64,000 nucleotides of DNA from JANNYA01 sp031422315 (GTDB lineage Bacteria; Pseudomonadota; Gammaproteobacteria; Xanthomonadales; SZUA-5): contig JANOQN010000066.1 of the NCBI GenBank assembly GCA_031422315.1, forward strand, positions 62,001 to 126,000, in the 5' to 3' direction. The translations under genes were made by a program, and so were the position numbers. The notes beneath the pieces were generated by a model. That model did not search any database and had not been told where the DNA came from. It saw nothing but the letters and a program-made list of their open reading frames with translations. This document shows positions 43,554-51,786 of this stretch, in pieces. Position 1 is the first letter of the stretch. Every line of letters begins with the position of its first letter.

Positions 43554-46073
43554 TTATGCCCGCAATACCTTCCCCGCCAGCGCCATGCCCGACAAGAACG
43601 CCGCTTCAACCCGGCCGCCCAGGCACCAATCGCCGCCTATGCCTAAACCCAAGCTCGCATCATAAAACGCACTATTGTGTTCGTTCGTGCCAGCATAAGC
43701 AGCTTGCGCAAGCCCGCCAAGCGCGTAGCGCCAGCGATGCGCGCATTGGTGCACCACAATAGGTTTTTGCCCGGTTAACTGGGTGAATTCCGCCAGCATA
43801 GCCGCGCCGACTTGTTCGGCATCAGCTTCCAAATGCAGTGCAGACCAGCTCGGGCTGGCGTGCAGCACCCAGGTTTCCCGGACTGGCTGTGGCACGCGGC
43901 GGCCGGGTTTGGCGCTATCTCTGGCGATCCAGCTCAGTACGGAGGTCGCGGCACTCGCATCGGCCTGCGAATGTTCGGGCGCATCGGCTCGGCTGTGATT
44001 GACAAACGCGCCGTCAAAATCTACATCCAGTGGATCAGCTAACGCCAACATGCTGGCCCAGCAGGGTTGCATGAGGGCCTTCGCGCAGGTATCGAGCAAA
44101 TCGGCCGCGCCATCAATGGCTTGCAAAAGCGCGTGCGCTTGCGGCGCGGGCGTTGCGAGTAGAACGGCGTCAAATCCGGCAAAACTTTGCTCGGCTAAAA
44201 TAACGCGCCAATGCTCGCCTTCACGCTTGATTTCGGTTACCGCGCCGCCCAGTTTGATCGCAGCTTGATCGCTTAGGCCTGCCGCCAAATGTTTGGCTAG
44301 CGCACTCATGCCGGGCACTGCAACAAAGCGCGGTTGCGGCGTGACCGGCTCTGTTTGCTTGACGCCCGCGCTAAACACGGCCAAGCGACCGCGCCAGCGC
44401 TGCACCACGCCATCGGCTTGCCAGAGCTTGACCATGCGAGCAAAGCGCGGATCGCGCGCGGTAAAATACTGCGCGCCGTGGTCAAAATCACCCAGCTCGC
44501 TGCGCCTGGTGCTCATGCGCCCGCCGACCCCGCGCGCTTTGTCAAACAGCACCAAATCGTGCCCAGCATCTGCCAACGCACGCGCACAGCTCAAGCCAGT
44601 CAAACCCGCGCCAATAATCGCCACGCGCAGTTTTTTGCGCACGGGTTTTAGTTGCTGCGCCTGATAGCTCTGAAAATCCAGCCGGCCCGCATGCACTGCT
44701 GTGGGCCGTGCGCGTATGCTGCCCAGTGCGCTTTTTGGCTGACCTTGGAAAGGGCGATCAAACAGCCCCAAACACCAGAGCAAGCCGCCGTAAGAATTCG
44801 GGTTGTTGCCATCCAGTGCATAGCGATGATTGAAATCGATCAGATTGCGCAGCGCTGCTTTCGGCGTTTTTGACCATTCCGCCAGCGCCTTGCCCCAGGT
44901 CATGCGGATATTGTTATGTAGCTCACCATGTCGCAGTAAAGATAATTGTGCAGCGTTCCAAAGTGAATCCGGCGTGCGGGCTTGCTCGATTTCCTCAAGT
45001 GGATAGTCCTTCGCGCTGCGCAGGTGCGCATTTTCTTGCAAACTGCTTTGTGCCCAGGTGGGCAGGGCGCTCAAACGCTCAAGCGTGTGCTGGCGATAAA
45101 AACACCAGTGCTGCGCTAGTTCACGCCACACCAGCAGCTCATCCAAAAACTTCTCAGCGCCAGCACCGCCCTGCGCCTTTGCCTGCTTCGCAATCCGAAA
45201 CGCGGAAATGTGGCCGTGGTGCAAGTAAGCGCTCAAGCGTGAAACGCCTTGTGGATTTGCCGCGTCATTTCGCGTTTGCGCATAGCGATTTAGCGCGCCC
45301 GCTTTGAACTTTTCCCAGCGCGCATAGCCCGCCGCTGTGCCGCCAGCAGTGCCCGGGATTGCAGCAATACTGTGTTCAATTTTGCAGCGGCTGATAAGGT
45401 TTGGCAGCTCGCACGCGTCAGTCATTAAGCTTAAGCCCGCGTTTGCCAGCGCAGATTCGGGTAATAGTCCCTGCCGATAGGCCACTTTAGGGTCATCGGC
45501 TGGCCAGTTCGCCTGCAATCTTTGCTGCCACTGCGCTTTGCTCAGATCGCGAAAGCTAAAGGCGCGCTCAATCGCGTGGCCGTGCCAGTGCATGGGCAAT
45601 ATGCAGCTGGCGTCAACGGCCCAAGCCGGCGTACTGCTTGACTGCGTAAGCGCTTTCGTCCAGCTTGGAAACGGCGGGGCGGGAAATTCTTCGCACGCGA
45701 ATGCGCTCGCGCGCGCGATCAAGTCTGGAAGCGGCGATTTTGCAGCCGGATCGCTCGGCACATGCATCACGTACGAAATACCCAGCTCGGCAAATTGCAA
45801 GGCGACGTCAGCCGCACCCTCCAGAATAAATCGATGATGTCGATCTGAGTTAAAGCGATGTTTGCCGGCCAAGCCTTGATACACCAGCAAGGGTTGCCCC
45901 AGCTGATTAGCCAGTGCAATAGCAACGTCGAGCGCAGCGTTTTCATGTGCGCGCACGGCGTGATGTAGCCACAGCAAAACAAATTCACCTGCTGCGTTGA
46001 AATGGCCGCCGCTGGCGTTCGCGTTTAGCGGCCGAATGCGGTCTGCATGCGGCAAGTCTTTGATTTTAATCAT
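43554..46073 (-). CDS. Class II photolyase-like domain fused to renalase-like FAD oxidoreductase
   Basis: The product is 839 residues. Residues 1 to about 465 are a photolyase/cryptochrome of class II type: LLWLHHAVRAHENAALDVA, FLDELLVWRELAQHWCFYRQ, MTWGKALAEWSKTP, then IDFNHRYALDGNNPNSYGGL and LFDRPF. From about residue 480 a second flavoprotein starts: VAIIGAGLTGLSCARALADA (Rossmann G-x-G-x-x-G), FDKARGVGGRMSTRR, FDHGAQYFTARDPRF, and C-terminal GLGIGGDWCLGGRVEAAFLS, as in renalase-like amine oxidases. A single frame runs through both. It is followed 3 bp upstream by the DUF3429 gene on the same strand. Whether the photolyase half repairs DNA is untested. Confidence 0.88.
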   Translation of the reverse strand: MIKIKDLPHADRIRPLNANASGGHFNAAGEFVLLWLHHAVRAHENAALDVAIALANQLGQPLLVYQGLAGKHRFNSDRHHRFILEGAADVALQFAELGISYVMHVPSDPAAKSPLPDLIARASAFACEEFPAPPFPSWTKALTQSSSTPAWAVDASCILPMHWHGHAIERAFSFRDLSKAQWQQRLQANWPADDPKVAYRQGLLPESALANAGLSLMTDACELPNLISRCKIEHSIAAIPGTAGGTAAGYARWEKFKAGALNRYAQTRNDAANPQGVSRLSAYLHHGHISAFRIAKQAKAQGGAGAEKFLDELLVWRELAQHWCFYRQHTLERLSALPTWAQSSLQENAHLRSAKDYPLEEIEQARTPDSLWNAAQLSLLRHGELHNNIRMTWGKALAEWSKTPKAALRNLIDFNHRYALDGNNPNSYGGLLWCLGLFDRPFQGQPKSALGSIRARPTAVHAGRLDFQSYQAQQLKPVRKKLRVAIIGAGLTGLSCARALADAGHDLVLFDKARGVGGRMSTRRSELGDFDHGAQYFTARDPRFARMVKLWQADGVVQRWRGRLAVFSAGVKQTEPVTPQPRFVAVPGMSALAKHLAAGLSDQAAIKLGGAVTEIKREGEHWRVILAEQSFAGFDAVLLATPAPQAHALLQAIDGAADLLDTCAKALMQPCWASMLALADPLDVDFDGAFVNHSRADAPEHSQADASAATSVLSWIARDSAKPGRRVPQPVRETWVLHASPSWSALHLEADAEQVGAAMLAEFTQLTGQKPIVVHQCAHRWRYALGGLAQAAYAGTNEHNSAFYDASLGLGIGGDWCLGGRVEAAFLSGMALAGKVLRA

Positions 46074-46076
46074 ACT

Positions 46077-46589
46077 CTACCTCGGCAAACTGAGTAGATC
46101 GGCAAACTGCGGCGCGCCCAGATAAAGCACCGCGTGCAGGCAAACCACGGCAATGCTCAGGCGCATGCGCAGCTGCTTAAACCACTGCGGCCAAAGCGCA
46201 TGCGCGCCGCGCGTGCTATCAACTAAGCCAACGACAGCAAAGCTTACTGCCAAGATCACCACTGCCGGTGCCAATGGCAGCAGCAACGCGCCAAATGCCA
46301 ATAGACTTGGCCCGACCGCCAGCGCGAGCAACCTCAAATTAGGTGCAGGCAGCGCCGCGCCCCAGCGAATACCACCCAAAAAACTCAGAATTATGCCGCT
46401 GTAAAGTACGAACGCGCGCGCGCCGAGTTCGCGCTGCTCGGGCGAGCGTCCAAAAAACGCCAGCAGCAGCGCTAGCAAAAACGGCAAAACGCCAGCGGCG
46501 CCTAACCAATTGGCGGCGCTGGAGCGTGCTGGATCAAGCGCTATTGTTTTTATTCCACCCGCGTTTGGTCGACCGTCGTGGCTGAGCAT
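46077..46589 (-). CDS. DUF3429 membrane protein
   Basis: The product is about 170 residues with five hydrophobic segments (LGAAGVLPFLLALLLAFFG, FVLYSGIILSFLGGIRWGAA, LLALAVGPSLLAFGALLLP, VVILAVSFAVVGLVDS, LSIAVVCLHAVLYLGAP). The SFLGGIRWG segment is the DUF3429 hallmark. The ATG at 46589 is preferred over 46628 because the family part begins soon after. Its stop lies 3 bp before the photolyase-fusion start, so the two are co-transcribed. DUF3429 genes are often next to photolyase genes, by memory. Confidence 0.85.
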   Translation of the reverse strand: MLSHDGRPNAGGIKTIALDPARSSAANWLGAAGVLPFLLALLLAFFGRSPEQRELGARAFVLYSGIILSFLGGIRWGAALPAPNLRLLALAVGPSLLAFGALLLPLAPAVVILAVSFAVVGLVDSTRGAHALWPQWFKQLRMRLSIAVVCLHAVLYLGAPQFADLLSLPR

Positions 46590-46814
46590 AAGTGCGCTCC
46601 AAAAATTCGAAGCGATGAGCGTGCACATCTAACTGTTAAAGGCGCGTCATTGGCCAAATATCTCCAAAGCGATCAAACCTAAAACTTAGGGGAGCTTGTT
46701 GAGCTTTCGCGATTTATGCGCATACTCAAAGTGCCAACCGCATCACGCTTTTATCACGATATAAGTTCGGCAAACCTCAGCATCTACCTCGCGCCCAAAC
46801 CCGGAGCTAAGCCT

Positions 46815-47603
46815 ATGAACGAAACTGAAAGCAGTAAGCCATTTGATTTATTTGAACTCAGCGCCGCGATCTTGCTGGGGGTTGGCGCAATTGGCGCGGC
46901 GGTAGCTGGCCATCAAGCTGGGCTTTGGGGCGGGCAGAGCGTTGAAGGTTACGGCGAAGCAGCAGCGATGACGACAAAAGCCAGCACGACCTACAACGAT
47001 GAGCTGACTTCCTATATTCAAGACGCGCAAGTCGACACAAGAGCCAAAGAAATGATTTGGGAAGCGCTCGAGATCGACGATCAAGCCCGCAAAACAAGGT
47101 TACTTCAAATGGCCAGCTGGCTGTATACCTCACAGCTCAGCGACCCGGCCTATGAAGCGCTTAAGCTTCCTGAGCTCCCTGAAGATGATGCTGAGGCCGA
47201 AACGCCCACAGCCGCTGCAAGCGCGGCCGCGGACGTCAGCGAATCAGAAGAAGTTGCCGAAACCGGCACCGAAGAAGAGTCCGACGAAGAGGGCGCTTTT
47301 TCGTTCACTGAAGCCGAACTGGAGGCAGCGCTCAATATTGATTTAGGTGAGGATTACGTCGATGCGCTGTTCTCCAGCAGCGTTAAAGATTTCGAAGCCG
47401 CCGATAAGCGCTTTAATGTAGGTAGAGTCGCCAACGAAATCGGCGATAAATTTTCACTAGCGGGTGTAATTTTCACCATTGCACTATTTTTTGGTGGTTT
47501 GGCGTTGGTGTTTAAGACCAAAGTGCGCTGGGGCTTTTTGGGCGCAGGCACGCTCATTTTCGTTGCGGGTGCGATATTTATGGCGACTTTGACTTGGGCT
47601 TGA
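46815..47603 (+). CDS. Membrane protein with acidic central loop, unrecognised
   Basis: The product is 262 residues from the ATG at 46815, preceded by GGAG at 8 nt; the frame is open back to 46716. One TM segment lies near the N-terminus (LSAAILLGVGAIGAAVAG) and two lie at the C-terminus (SLAGVIFTIALFFGGLALVF and GFLGAGTLIFVAGAIFMATL). Between them is a helical region and a low-complexity Glu/Ala segment (PELPEDDAEAETPTAAASAA). It resembles DUF4337-like proteins in layout; the function is unknown. Confidence 0.65.
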   Translation: MNETESSKPFDLFELSAAILLGVGAIGAAVAGHQAGLWGGQSVEGYGEAAAMTTKASTTYNDELTSYIQDAQVDTRAKEMIWEALEIDDQARKTRLLQMASWLYTSQLSDPAYEALKLPELPEDDAEAETPTAAASAAADVSESEEVAETGTEEESDEEGAFSFTEAELEAALNIDLGEDYVDALFSSSVKDFEAADKRFNVGRVANEIGDKFSLAGVIFTIALFFGGLALVFKTKVRWGFLGAGTLIFVAGAIFMATLTWA

Positions 47604-47879
47604 TGCTTTGCTTAGCTGCTTAGCTTGCTAACTAGGGGGTTCGCATCCCCTGTTTGAGTCTTTGTGTTGAATGCTGTTGCTGTTGGTGCAAGTTTGCAAC
47701 CGAAAGGATCGCCGAACTGCGTTCGGCATCTTTTTGCCTTGTGGTATTGCGCTTGCTGAGCACGGAAGGGCTACGTTACTTGGCGGATCCGCAAGCTCGG
47801 GCTAATGAATATCGAGAGGGTGATAACGCTGCTTAATTCGGCTCTTCAGCAGTTTACAAAGTCGCTCCCTGTGCTTCGG

Positions 47880-48135
47880 CTGGCACTTGAATCGTTCCGG
47901 CCGGCGGCACTGCCTGGCGGCAGTGCCGCCAAAGCGACCGCGCTCACCGCTCCCAAAATCTGCCCGTGACTTTATCTTCGGCATTTGCCTTGCGCGCAAT
48001 CGGCACGCTCAAAGATTTCATGAGCCACGACAAATGGGTCAATCGTGATCGATATTCGGCAACGGCTTTGGCGTTATCGACAATTGCAGCTGATTTTTGC
48101 GCGCACAGTTCAGGCGTGTCTGCTGGATAAAGAAG
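47880..48135 (-). pseudogene. RAYT remnant R1 (middle part plus hairpin element)
   Basis: The minus strand reads YPADTPELCAQKSAAIVDNA, AEYRSRLTHLSWLMKSLSVP and ANAEDKVTGRFW, colinear with the intact copy at 63495. It is then interrupted by the hairpin element (GERGRFGGTAARQ) before RFKCQ. Both the HUH part and the C-terminus are missing. The copy is dead. Confidence 0.85.
47892..47958. repeat. Double-hairpin element in R1, shortened
   Basis: It contains the core CTGGCGGCAGTGCCGCCAAA and the CCGGCCGGCGGC arm but lacks about 20 bp (the TAGCCGCTCGGCG section) present in the other copies. It sits between the RAYT codons for GRFWE and RFKCQ. Confidence 0.75.
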
Positions 48136-48299
48136 CAACTATGAATTTCAATTTAGGGCTTTTTTAGGGCGATGGGTTCTACTGGGCGAAAAGCGCATGT
48201 CCACGGGTTTCCACGGGTTTTCAATCGCCGATGCCAGGTCCAGGCATTCCCAACTTCTGCCATCAGCGCGTCTAGTTGAAACCTATCGCAATCACCTCA

Positions 48300-48782
48300 C
48301 TACCTCGGCGCAACGCATTTGACCGCGCCCTTTTGGCTGTGGCGAGACGAAAACTGCCTGCACAATTCGACACTTTCTTGCTCAGTCGTGCCCCAGAAAA
48401 TACCGCGCGCTTCGCGCTCTCTAGGATCTACTGGCGAGAAGGAAATGTAAGTTAGACGCCCGGGCTGATTGCTAAACATCTTGAGATAACGCGCGTCCAG
48501 ATTGCTTTCGCAGGCCATCGATTTGAATTTCCAGCCTTGGGCGAAAGCAGCTCTCATCAATTCTTTGTTTTTTTCGCACTCCTCACGATTTCGGTGCTGA
48601 ATAAACAATCCCATCTCAATTGACCGGCTGTCCCCCGAAATCGTGTATCGATGTGCCCCAAAAACCGGATTAGTAATCGGGCCGTTCGCGGCTGCATCCT
48701 CTGAATCAGCTTTTGACTTGCTTTGGTTGTAAAAATAGCCCGCTGTGCAGATCAGCGCAGCAAAAAACAGAAGCTGTTTCAT
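48300..48782 (-). CDS. Small membrane-anchored or secreted protein, unrecognised
   Basis: The product is 160 residues from the ATG at 48782, preceded by AGGAAACTT. An N-terminal hydrophobic signal (QLLFFAALICTAGYFYNQ) is followed by a soluble domain with four Cys (REECEKNKELM; FKSMACESN; SVELCRQFSSRH; KGAVKCVAP). The paired-Cys pattern suggests a disulfide-stabilised exported domain. No family is recognised. Confidence 0.6.
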   Translation of the reverse strand: MKQLLFFAALICTAGYFYNQSKSKADSEDAAANGPITNPVFGAHRYTISGDSRSIEMGLFIQHRNREECEKNKELMRAAFAQGWKFKSMACESNLDARYLKMFSNQPGRLTYISFSPVDPREREARGIFWGTTEQESVELCRQFSSRHSQKGAVKCVAPR

Positions 48783-48789
48783 AAGTTTC

Positions 48790-49038
48790 CTATTCGTTGA
48801 AAAGTTTGGCCTGCGAAAGCGCCCAGACCGGAGTATAGCTACCCCGATTGGTCTCACAAAGGTCAAGCCGCGCGAGCGCTGCTAAGTGCACAGGCATTGG
48901 ATAACCTTTGTGCTGATCAAAGCCATATTCGGGAAAGCGCTCGTGTAATGACGTGAGCTGTCGATCCCGTTCGGTTTTGGCGAGAATAGACGCCGCTGAG
49001 ATACAAGCCTCGCGCGCATTGCCTCTGACTAGCGGCAT
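48790..49038 (-). pseudogene. rnhB: RNase HII remnant (C-terminal 80 residues)
   Basis: The minus strand reads EACISAASILAKTERDRQL, then HERFPEYGFDQHKGYPMP and HLAALARLDLCETNRGSYTP, the C-terminal third of RNase HII. The N-terminal catalytic part (including the G-(I/V)-D-E-A-G region) is absent. The break, at about 49035, coincides with RAYT-derived sequence of locus R2. A functional rnhB must lie elsewhere if the cell needs it. Confidence 0.8.
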
Positions 49039-49061
49039 TGGCTAAGGGCTCGGGACACACA

Positions 49062-49115
49062 CTCCTCAGAAAATCTGATCCCAATCTCAGACTGAGCTGA
49101 TTGCCCAACACGCTT
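49062..49115 (-). pseudogene. RAYT-derived 3' boundary segment of locus R2
   Basis: TCCTCAGAAAATCTGATCCC and the following CAATCTCAGACTGAGCTGAT match 59808-59862 at locus R7, where the same sequence continues into the RAYT C-terminal part. The segment abuts the rnhB break. Confidence 0.65.
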
Positions 49116-49135
49116 GCAACCAACAAGCTATCTCA

Positions 49136-49375
49136 ATGACCCAAGCCCGAAGCCAACTCGTCAATCCCAACCAAGCTGGCACGTATCACCGCACCAACCG
49201 CTGTGTGCGTCGCTCCTGGCTGTGCGGCTTTGACGGATACACCAAGCGGAGCTTTGAAAATCGCAAACCATGGGGCGAAGCGCGTATTTTAGAAACGGGT
49301 GAGATCTTCGCTTGCGGTATCTACTCGTCGGCGGTGATGAGCAATTCGCAAACTCTGGACGTTACAAGGTTGCGT
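49136..49375 (+). pseudogene. RAYT remnant R2 (N-terminal part)
   Basis: It starts MTQARSQLVNPNQAGTYHRT and continues NRCVRRSWLCGF, then GEIFACGIYSSAVMSN, matching the N-terminal 75 residues of the intact copy. It breaks exactly at the HUH motif: MSNSQTLDV replaces MSNHLHLVV. A frame runs on to 49441 but the tail is unrelated. Confidence 0.85.
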
Positions 49376-49747
49376 GTCCCGGGCTCATCTGACGCGGGCT
49401 CATCTGCCGGGCTAATTTGCAGGTGTTGCAGCAGTTGGTAACTGACTTGACCGAACAAGTTGAGCGGCAAATGTAGGTGTCGCCAATGTTGTGATCTGAG
49501 CTAACTAGTCATGTTCGTGCCCAATGGCATCACTGAACGCGTACAGTGATCGGAGATATGCCTTTAGATCGTGTAGGCTCTTTACAAGCTGGTTGTCCGC
49601 ACCCGGCCTCACACGCTTTATTCATGACTTACAACAAGGATTTAAAGCAATTGAAACCTTTGCGAGTGAAAATAGCTGGTCTACAAACTAGACTTTGCGA
49701 AAGTTGGCTGCTTACCGTGGTTCAGCGACAGCGCATGTAGCCAACGT
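49376..49747. other. Gap without recognisable gene
   Basis: The first 30 bases carry a weak copy of the REP-like motif found upstream of other RAYT copies (ACAAGGTTGCGTGTCCCGGG). The remainder has no supported gene or structure. Confidence 0.5.
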
Positions 49748-50698
49748 GTGTATCGAATTGCTAATGCTGAAATGCACAAGGTAGTGCGATTAACGCGATC
49801 AATTGCAAGGCAATTTAGCAAGCCCGCACGGCTAGGGCTAAAATTCACGCTCAAAGGTCTAGCCATTAGACCGGCCGCAAAAATTATCGTACGAATTCGG
49901 CAGCTAGGTAGTGGTGGGAGCCTCCGGCGCGTTCGTTTGGGTAACTTGAGACAACGAATTTTGTTGCCCGCCGGCCAATATCAGATTCAATGGCCGACGT
50001 TAGAGGGTTTTGAGCCACCCTGTTCCCGGGTAATTGAATCAGACGACTGTGAACTGGAATTGGTACATGGCGGGAATCATTTAGTCCAAATGACTTATCG
50101 AAGCAGCGCAATGGTGGGTATTGAGACGCTTGATGCGAATCAAATCCCAATGCCGCTATTGGGGGAACTAAAGTGGCGGCGCATGGATGGAAAACCGTCG
50201 TTTCCTGCAGATAGAGTTCAATTTGCTGGCCATCAAAATATGGGAATTGAAAGCCCAGTTATTCCGGGCAGATACCAACTGTTTTGGGTGTTGAATCAAT
50301 TTGCGCAGAGCAATCAGTTAGATTCAAGCTCTGAGATTACCGACTGCTCAGTAGTGAGGCGCAAAGAAATCACAGTGCATTGGCAAGTTAACAAGACTGC
50401 AATCAATACGGAGCATTTGCTAAGGGCCGGCAAAAACTGGGTGCGCGCTTATGTTCCGCAAGTAAAACGCGTGAGTATTTCAAGCACAGCTGCAAACAGA
50501 TACGTCATTTCGGCGAAGCTGCTCTGCACGGAAGAGACTCGCGTTTTCTTTTCGAGTCAATCAGCTGCGCTGGTCGTGTACGTTTTGGCCGGGCAAGCAA
50601 TTGAAGTTCAATACCGCTGCAAAAATTGCGCCTCTAAGTCAACCTTAGTAACAAAACGGGTGCTAGTTGATAGAGATTTAGACTTAGTTTTTGATTGA
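49748..50698 (+). CDS. Hypothetical cargo protein, 316 residues
   Basis: Unrecognised. It starts with GTG at 49748 or ATG at 49772; neither has a clear ribosome-binding site. The N-terminus is basic, and the rest looks beta-rich (VRIRQLGSGGSLRRVRLGNL; LPAGQYQIQWPTLEGFEP; VIPGRYQLFWVLNQFA), with two similar P-G-x-Y-Q-(I/L) strands suggesting a duplicated beta domain. No signal peptide or TM is evident. It is flanked by RAYT loci R2 and R3. Confidence 0.55.
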   Translation: MYRIANAEMHKVVRLTRSIARQFSKPARLGLKFTLKGLAIRPAAKIIVRIRQLGSGGSLRRVRLGNLRQRILLPAGQYQIQWPTLEGFEPPCSRVIESDDCELELVHGGNHLVQMTYRSSAMVGIETLDANQIPMPLLGELKWRRMDGKPSFPADRVQFAGHQNMGIESPVIPGRYQLFWVLNQFAQSNQLDSSSEITDCSVVRRKEITVHWQVNKTAINTEHLLRAGKNWVRAYVPQVKRVSISSTAANRYVISAKLLCTEETRVFFSSQSAALVVYVLAGQAIEVQYRCKNCASKSTLVTKRVLVDRDLDLVFD

Positions 50699-50876
50699 AG
50701 CCGTCCGTCAACAGCGGACGCGCGCTTTTCGTAAAAAAAGTACAACAGCCGACGCGCGCTTTTCGAAATCAGACGTATTAATGCCTTCTGCAATATTGGC
50801 GCGTACCGGGTTCAAGTCCACCTAAGTCATCGCGGCTAAAATCGATTTTTCTGACAGCAACGCCTGTCATTTGAAT

Positions 50877-50955
50877 CGTTCCGGCCGGCGGCATAGCCGC
50901 TCGGCGTTCGACCTCTCTGGCGGCAGTGCCGCCAAAGCGACCGCGCTCACCCCTC
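50877..50955. repeat. Double-hairpin element, site 1 of R3
   Basis: It contains GGCCGGCGGCATAGCCGCTC (hairpin GCGGC-ATA-GCCGC) and CTGGCGGCAGTGCCGCCAAA (palindrome). It sits between the RAYT codons for GRFWE and RFKCQ, the same site as in R1 and R8. Confidence 0.85.
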
Positions 50956-51142
50956 CCAAAATCTGCCCGTGACTTTATCTTCGGCATTTGCCTTGTGCAC
51001 AATCGGCTCGCTCAAAGATTTCATGGGCCACGACAAATGGGTCAATCGTGATCGATATTCGGCAACGGCTTTGGCGTTATCGACAATCGCAGGTGATTTT
51101 TGCGCACACAGTTCAGGCGTGTGTGCTGGATAAAGTATAAAG

Positions 51143-51220
51143 TTTGCCCGGCCGATGGCATAGCCATTCGGCGTTCAAACGGTCTGGCGGCAGTGCCGCC
51201 AAAACGCCCGTTTTCACCCC
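51143..51220. repeat. Double-hairpin element, site 2 of R3
   Basis: It contains GGCCGATGGCATAGCCATTC (hairpin ATGGC-ATA-GCCAT) and CTGGCGGCAGTGCCGCCAAA. It sits between the RAYT codons for VAARW and YPAHTP. The base changes in the first hairpin are compensatory, keeping the stem. Confidence 0.85.
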
Positions 51221-51354
51221 AGCGCGCGGCCACTTCCTCGCTTGTCCATTTATTCGATGCCTCGGGGCTCATGTGACGCCGAATTCTGGGAGGAGTCCAT
51301 CTCATCATCCAAGTCCGTGCGTCCCGAGTCCACCTTTGTCAATGGATATCCAAT

Positions 51355-51786
51355 TCATGGCAGGGGCGAAACCAACGCGACCAGCGTGCCGAACTCATAT
51401 GGGCGAACATTGCCTTGGACCGGACGGAGTTGTTCCGCCAATGTGCGTGTCTTTTCGTTTACGACTGTGCCGGTGTGAAGCGTTGATTTTCTCTCGATGA
51501 GCATGATCAGGCACTCATCTTGTGCGCTGGGATTGTGTCGCATGCCCATGGGCACGACGAACAAATCACCTTCATCAAGAGTTACTGGTCCTGCCTCCAT
51601 CTCGATACGCAAGCATCCTTTCAGTACCAGGAAAAGCTCGTCTTCGCTGTCGTGGCTATGCCATCCGATCGTACCGTGAACTTTGGCGACTTTGACGTAG
51701 TTCTCATCGAGTTCGGCAATGACGCGTGGTGACCAATTTTCGGCAAGCGCTGCGGCGATTTCCCGTGGCGATATGGCTCTATGCAT
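51355..51786 (-). CDS. Cupin-domain protein
   Basis: The product is 143 residues from the ATG at 51786, which overlaps the CPBP-protease stop by 8 bp; the frame is open to 51825. Cupin motif 1 is GTIGWHSHDSEDELFLVLKG (metal H-x-H and E), motif 2 is VVPMGMRHNPSAQ. It is probably a small metal-binding beta-barrel enzyme or binding protein. It is coupled with the CPBP gene, divergent from the LysR gene. Confidence 0.85.
   Translation of the reverse strand: MHRAISPREIAAALAENWSPRVIAELDENYVKVAKVHGTIGWHSHDSEDELFLVLKGCLRIEMEAGPVTLDEGDLFVVPMGMRHNPSAQDECLIMLIERKSTLHTGTVVNEKTRTLAEQLRPVQGNVRPYEFGTLVALVSPLP

Larger units (their letters stand above)
50770..51275 (-). pseudogene. RAYT remnant R3 with two hairpin-element insertions
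   Basis: On the minus strand it runs from MSPEASNKWTSEEVAARWG (about 51272) through the second hairpin element, YPAHTPELCAQ, the middle region, the first hairpin element, and to the C-terminal half near NPVRANIAEG. The N-terminus with the HUH motif is missing. The catalytic Tyr codon of TYVDLNP is an amber stop (50822-50824). R3 is the only copy with elements at both sites. Confidence 0.85.

Noticed and set aside
47632..47670. T-arm-like hairpin AGGGG-GTTCGCAT-CCCCT suggesting a tRNA or att site
   Set aside because: No acceptor, D or anticodon arms can be folded around it; at most a small hairpin.
47654..47836. 60-codon plus-strand frame after the acidic membrane protein
   Set aside because: No signal, motif or ribosome-binding site; probably chance.
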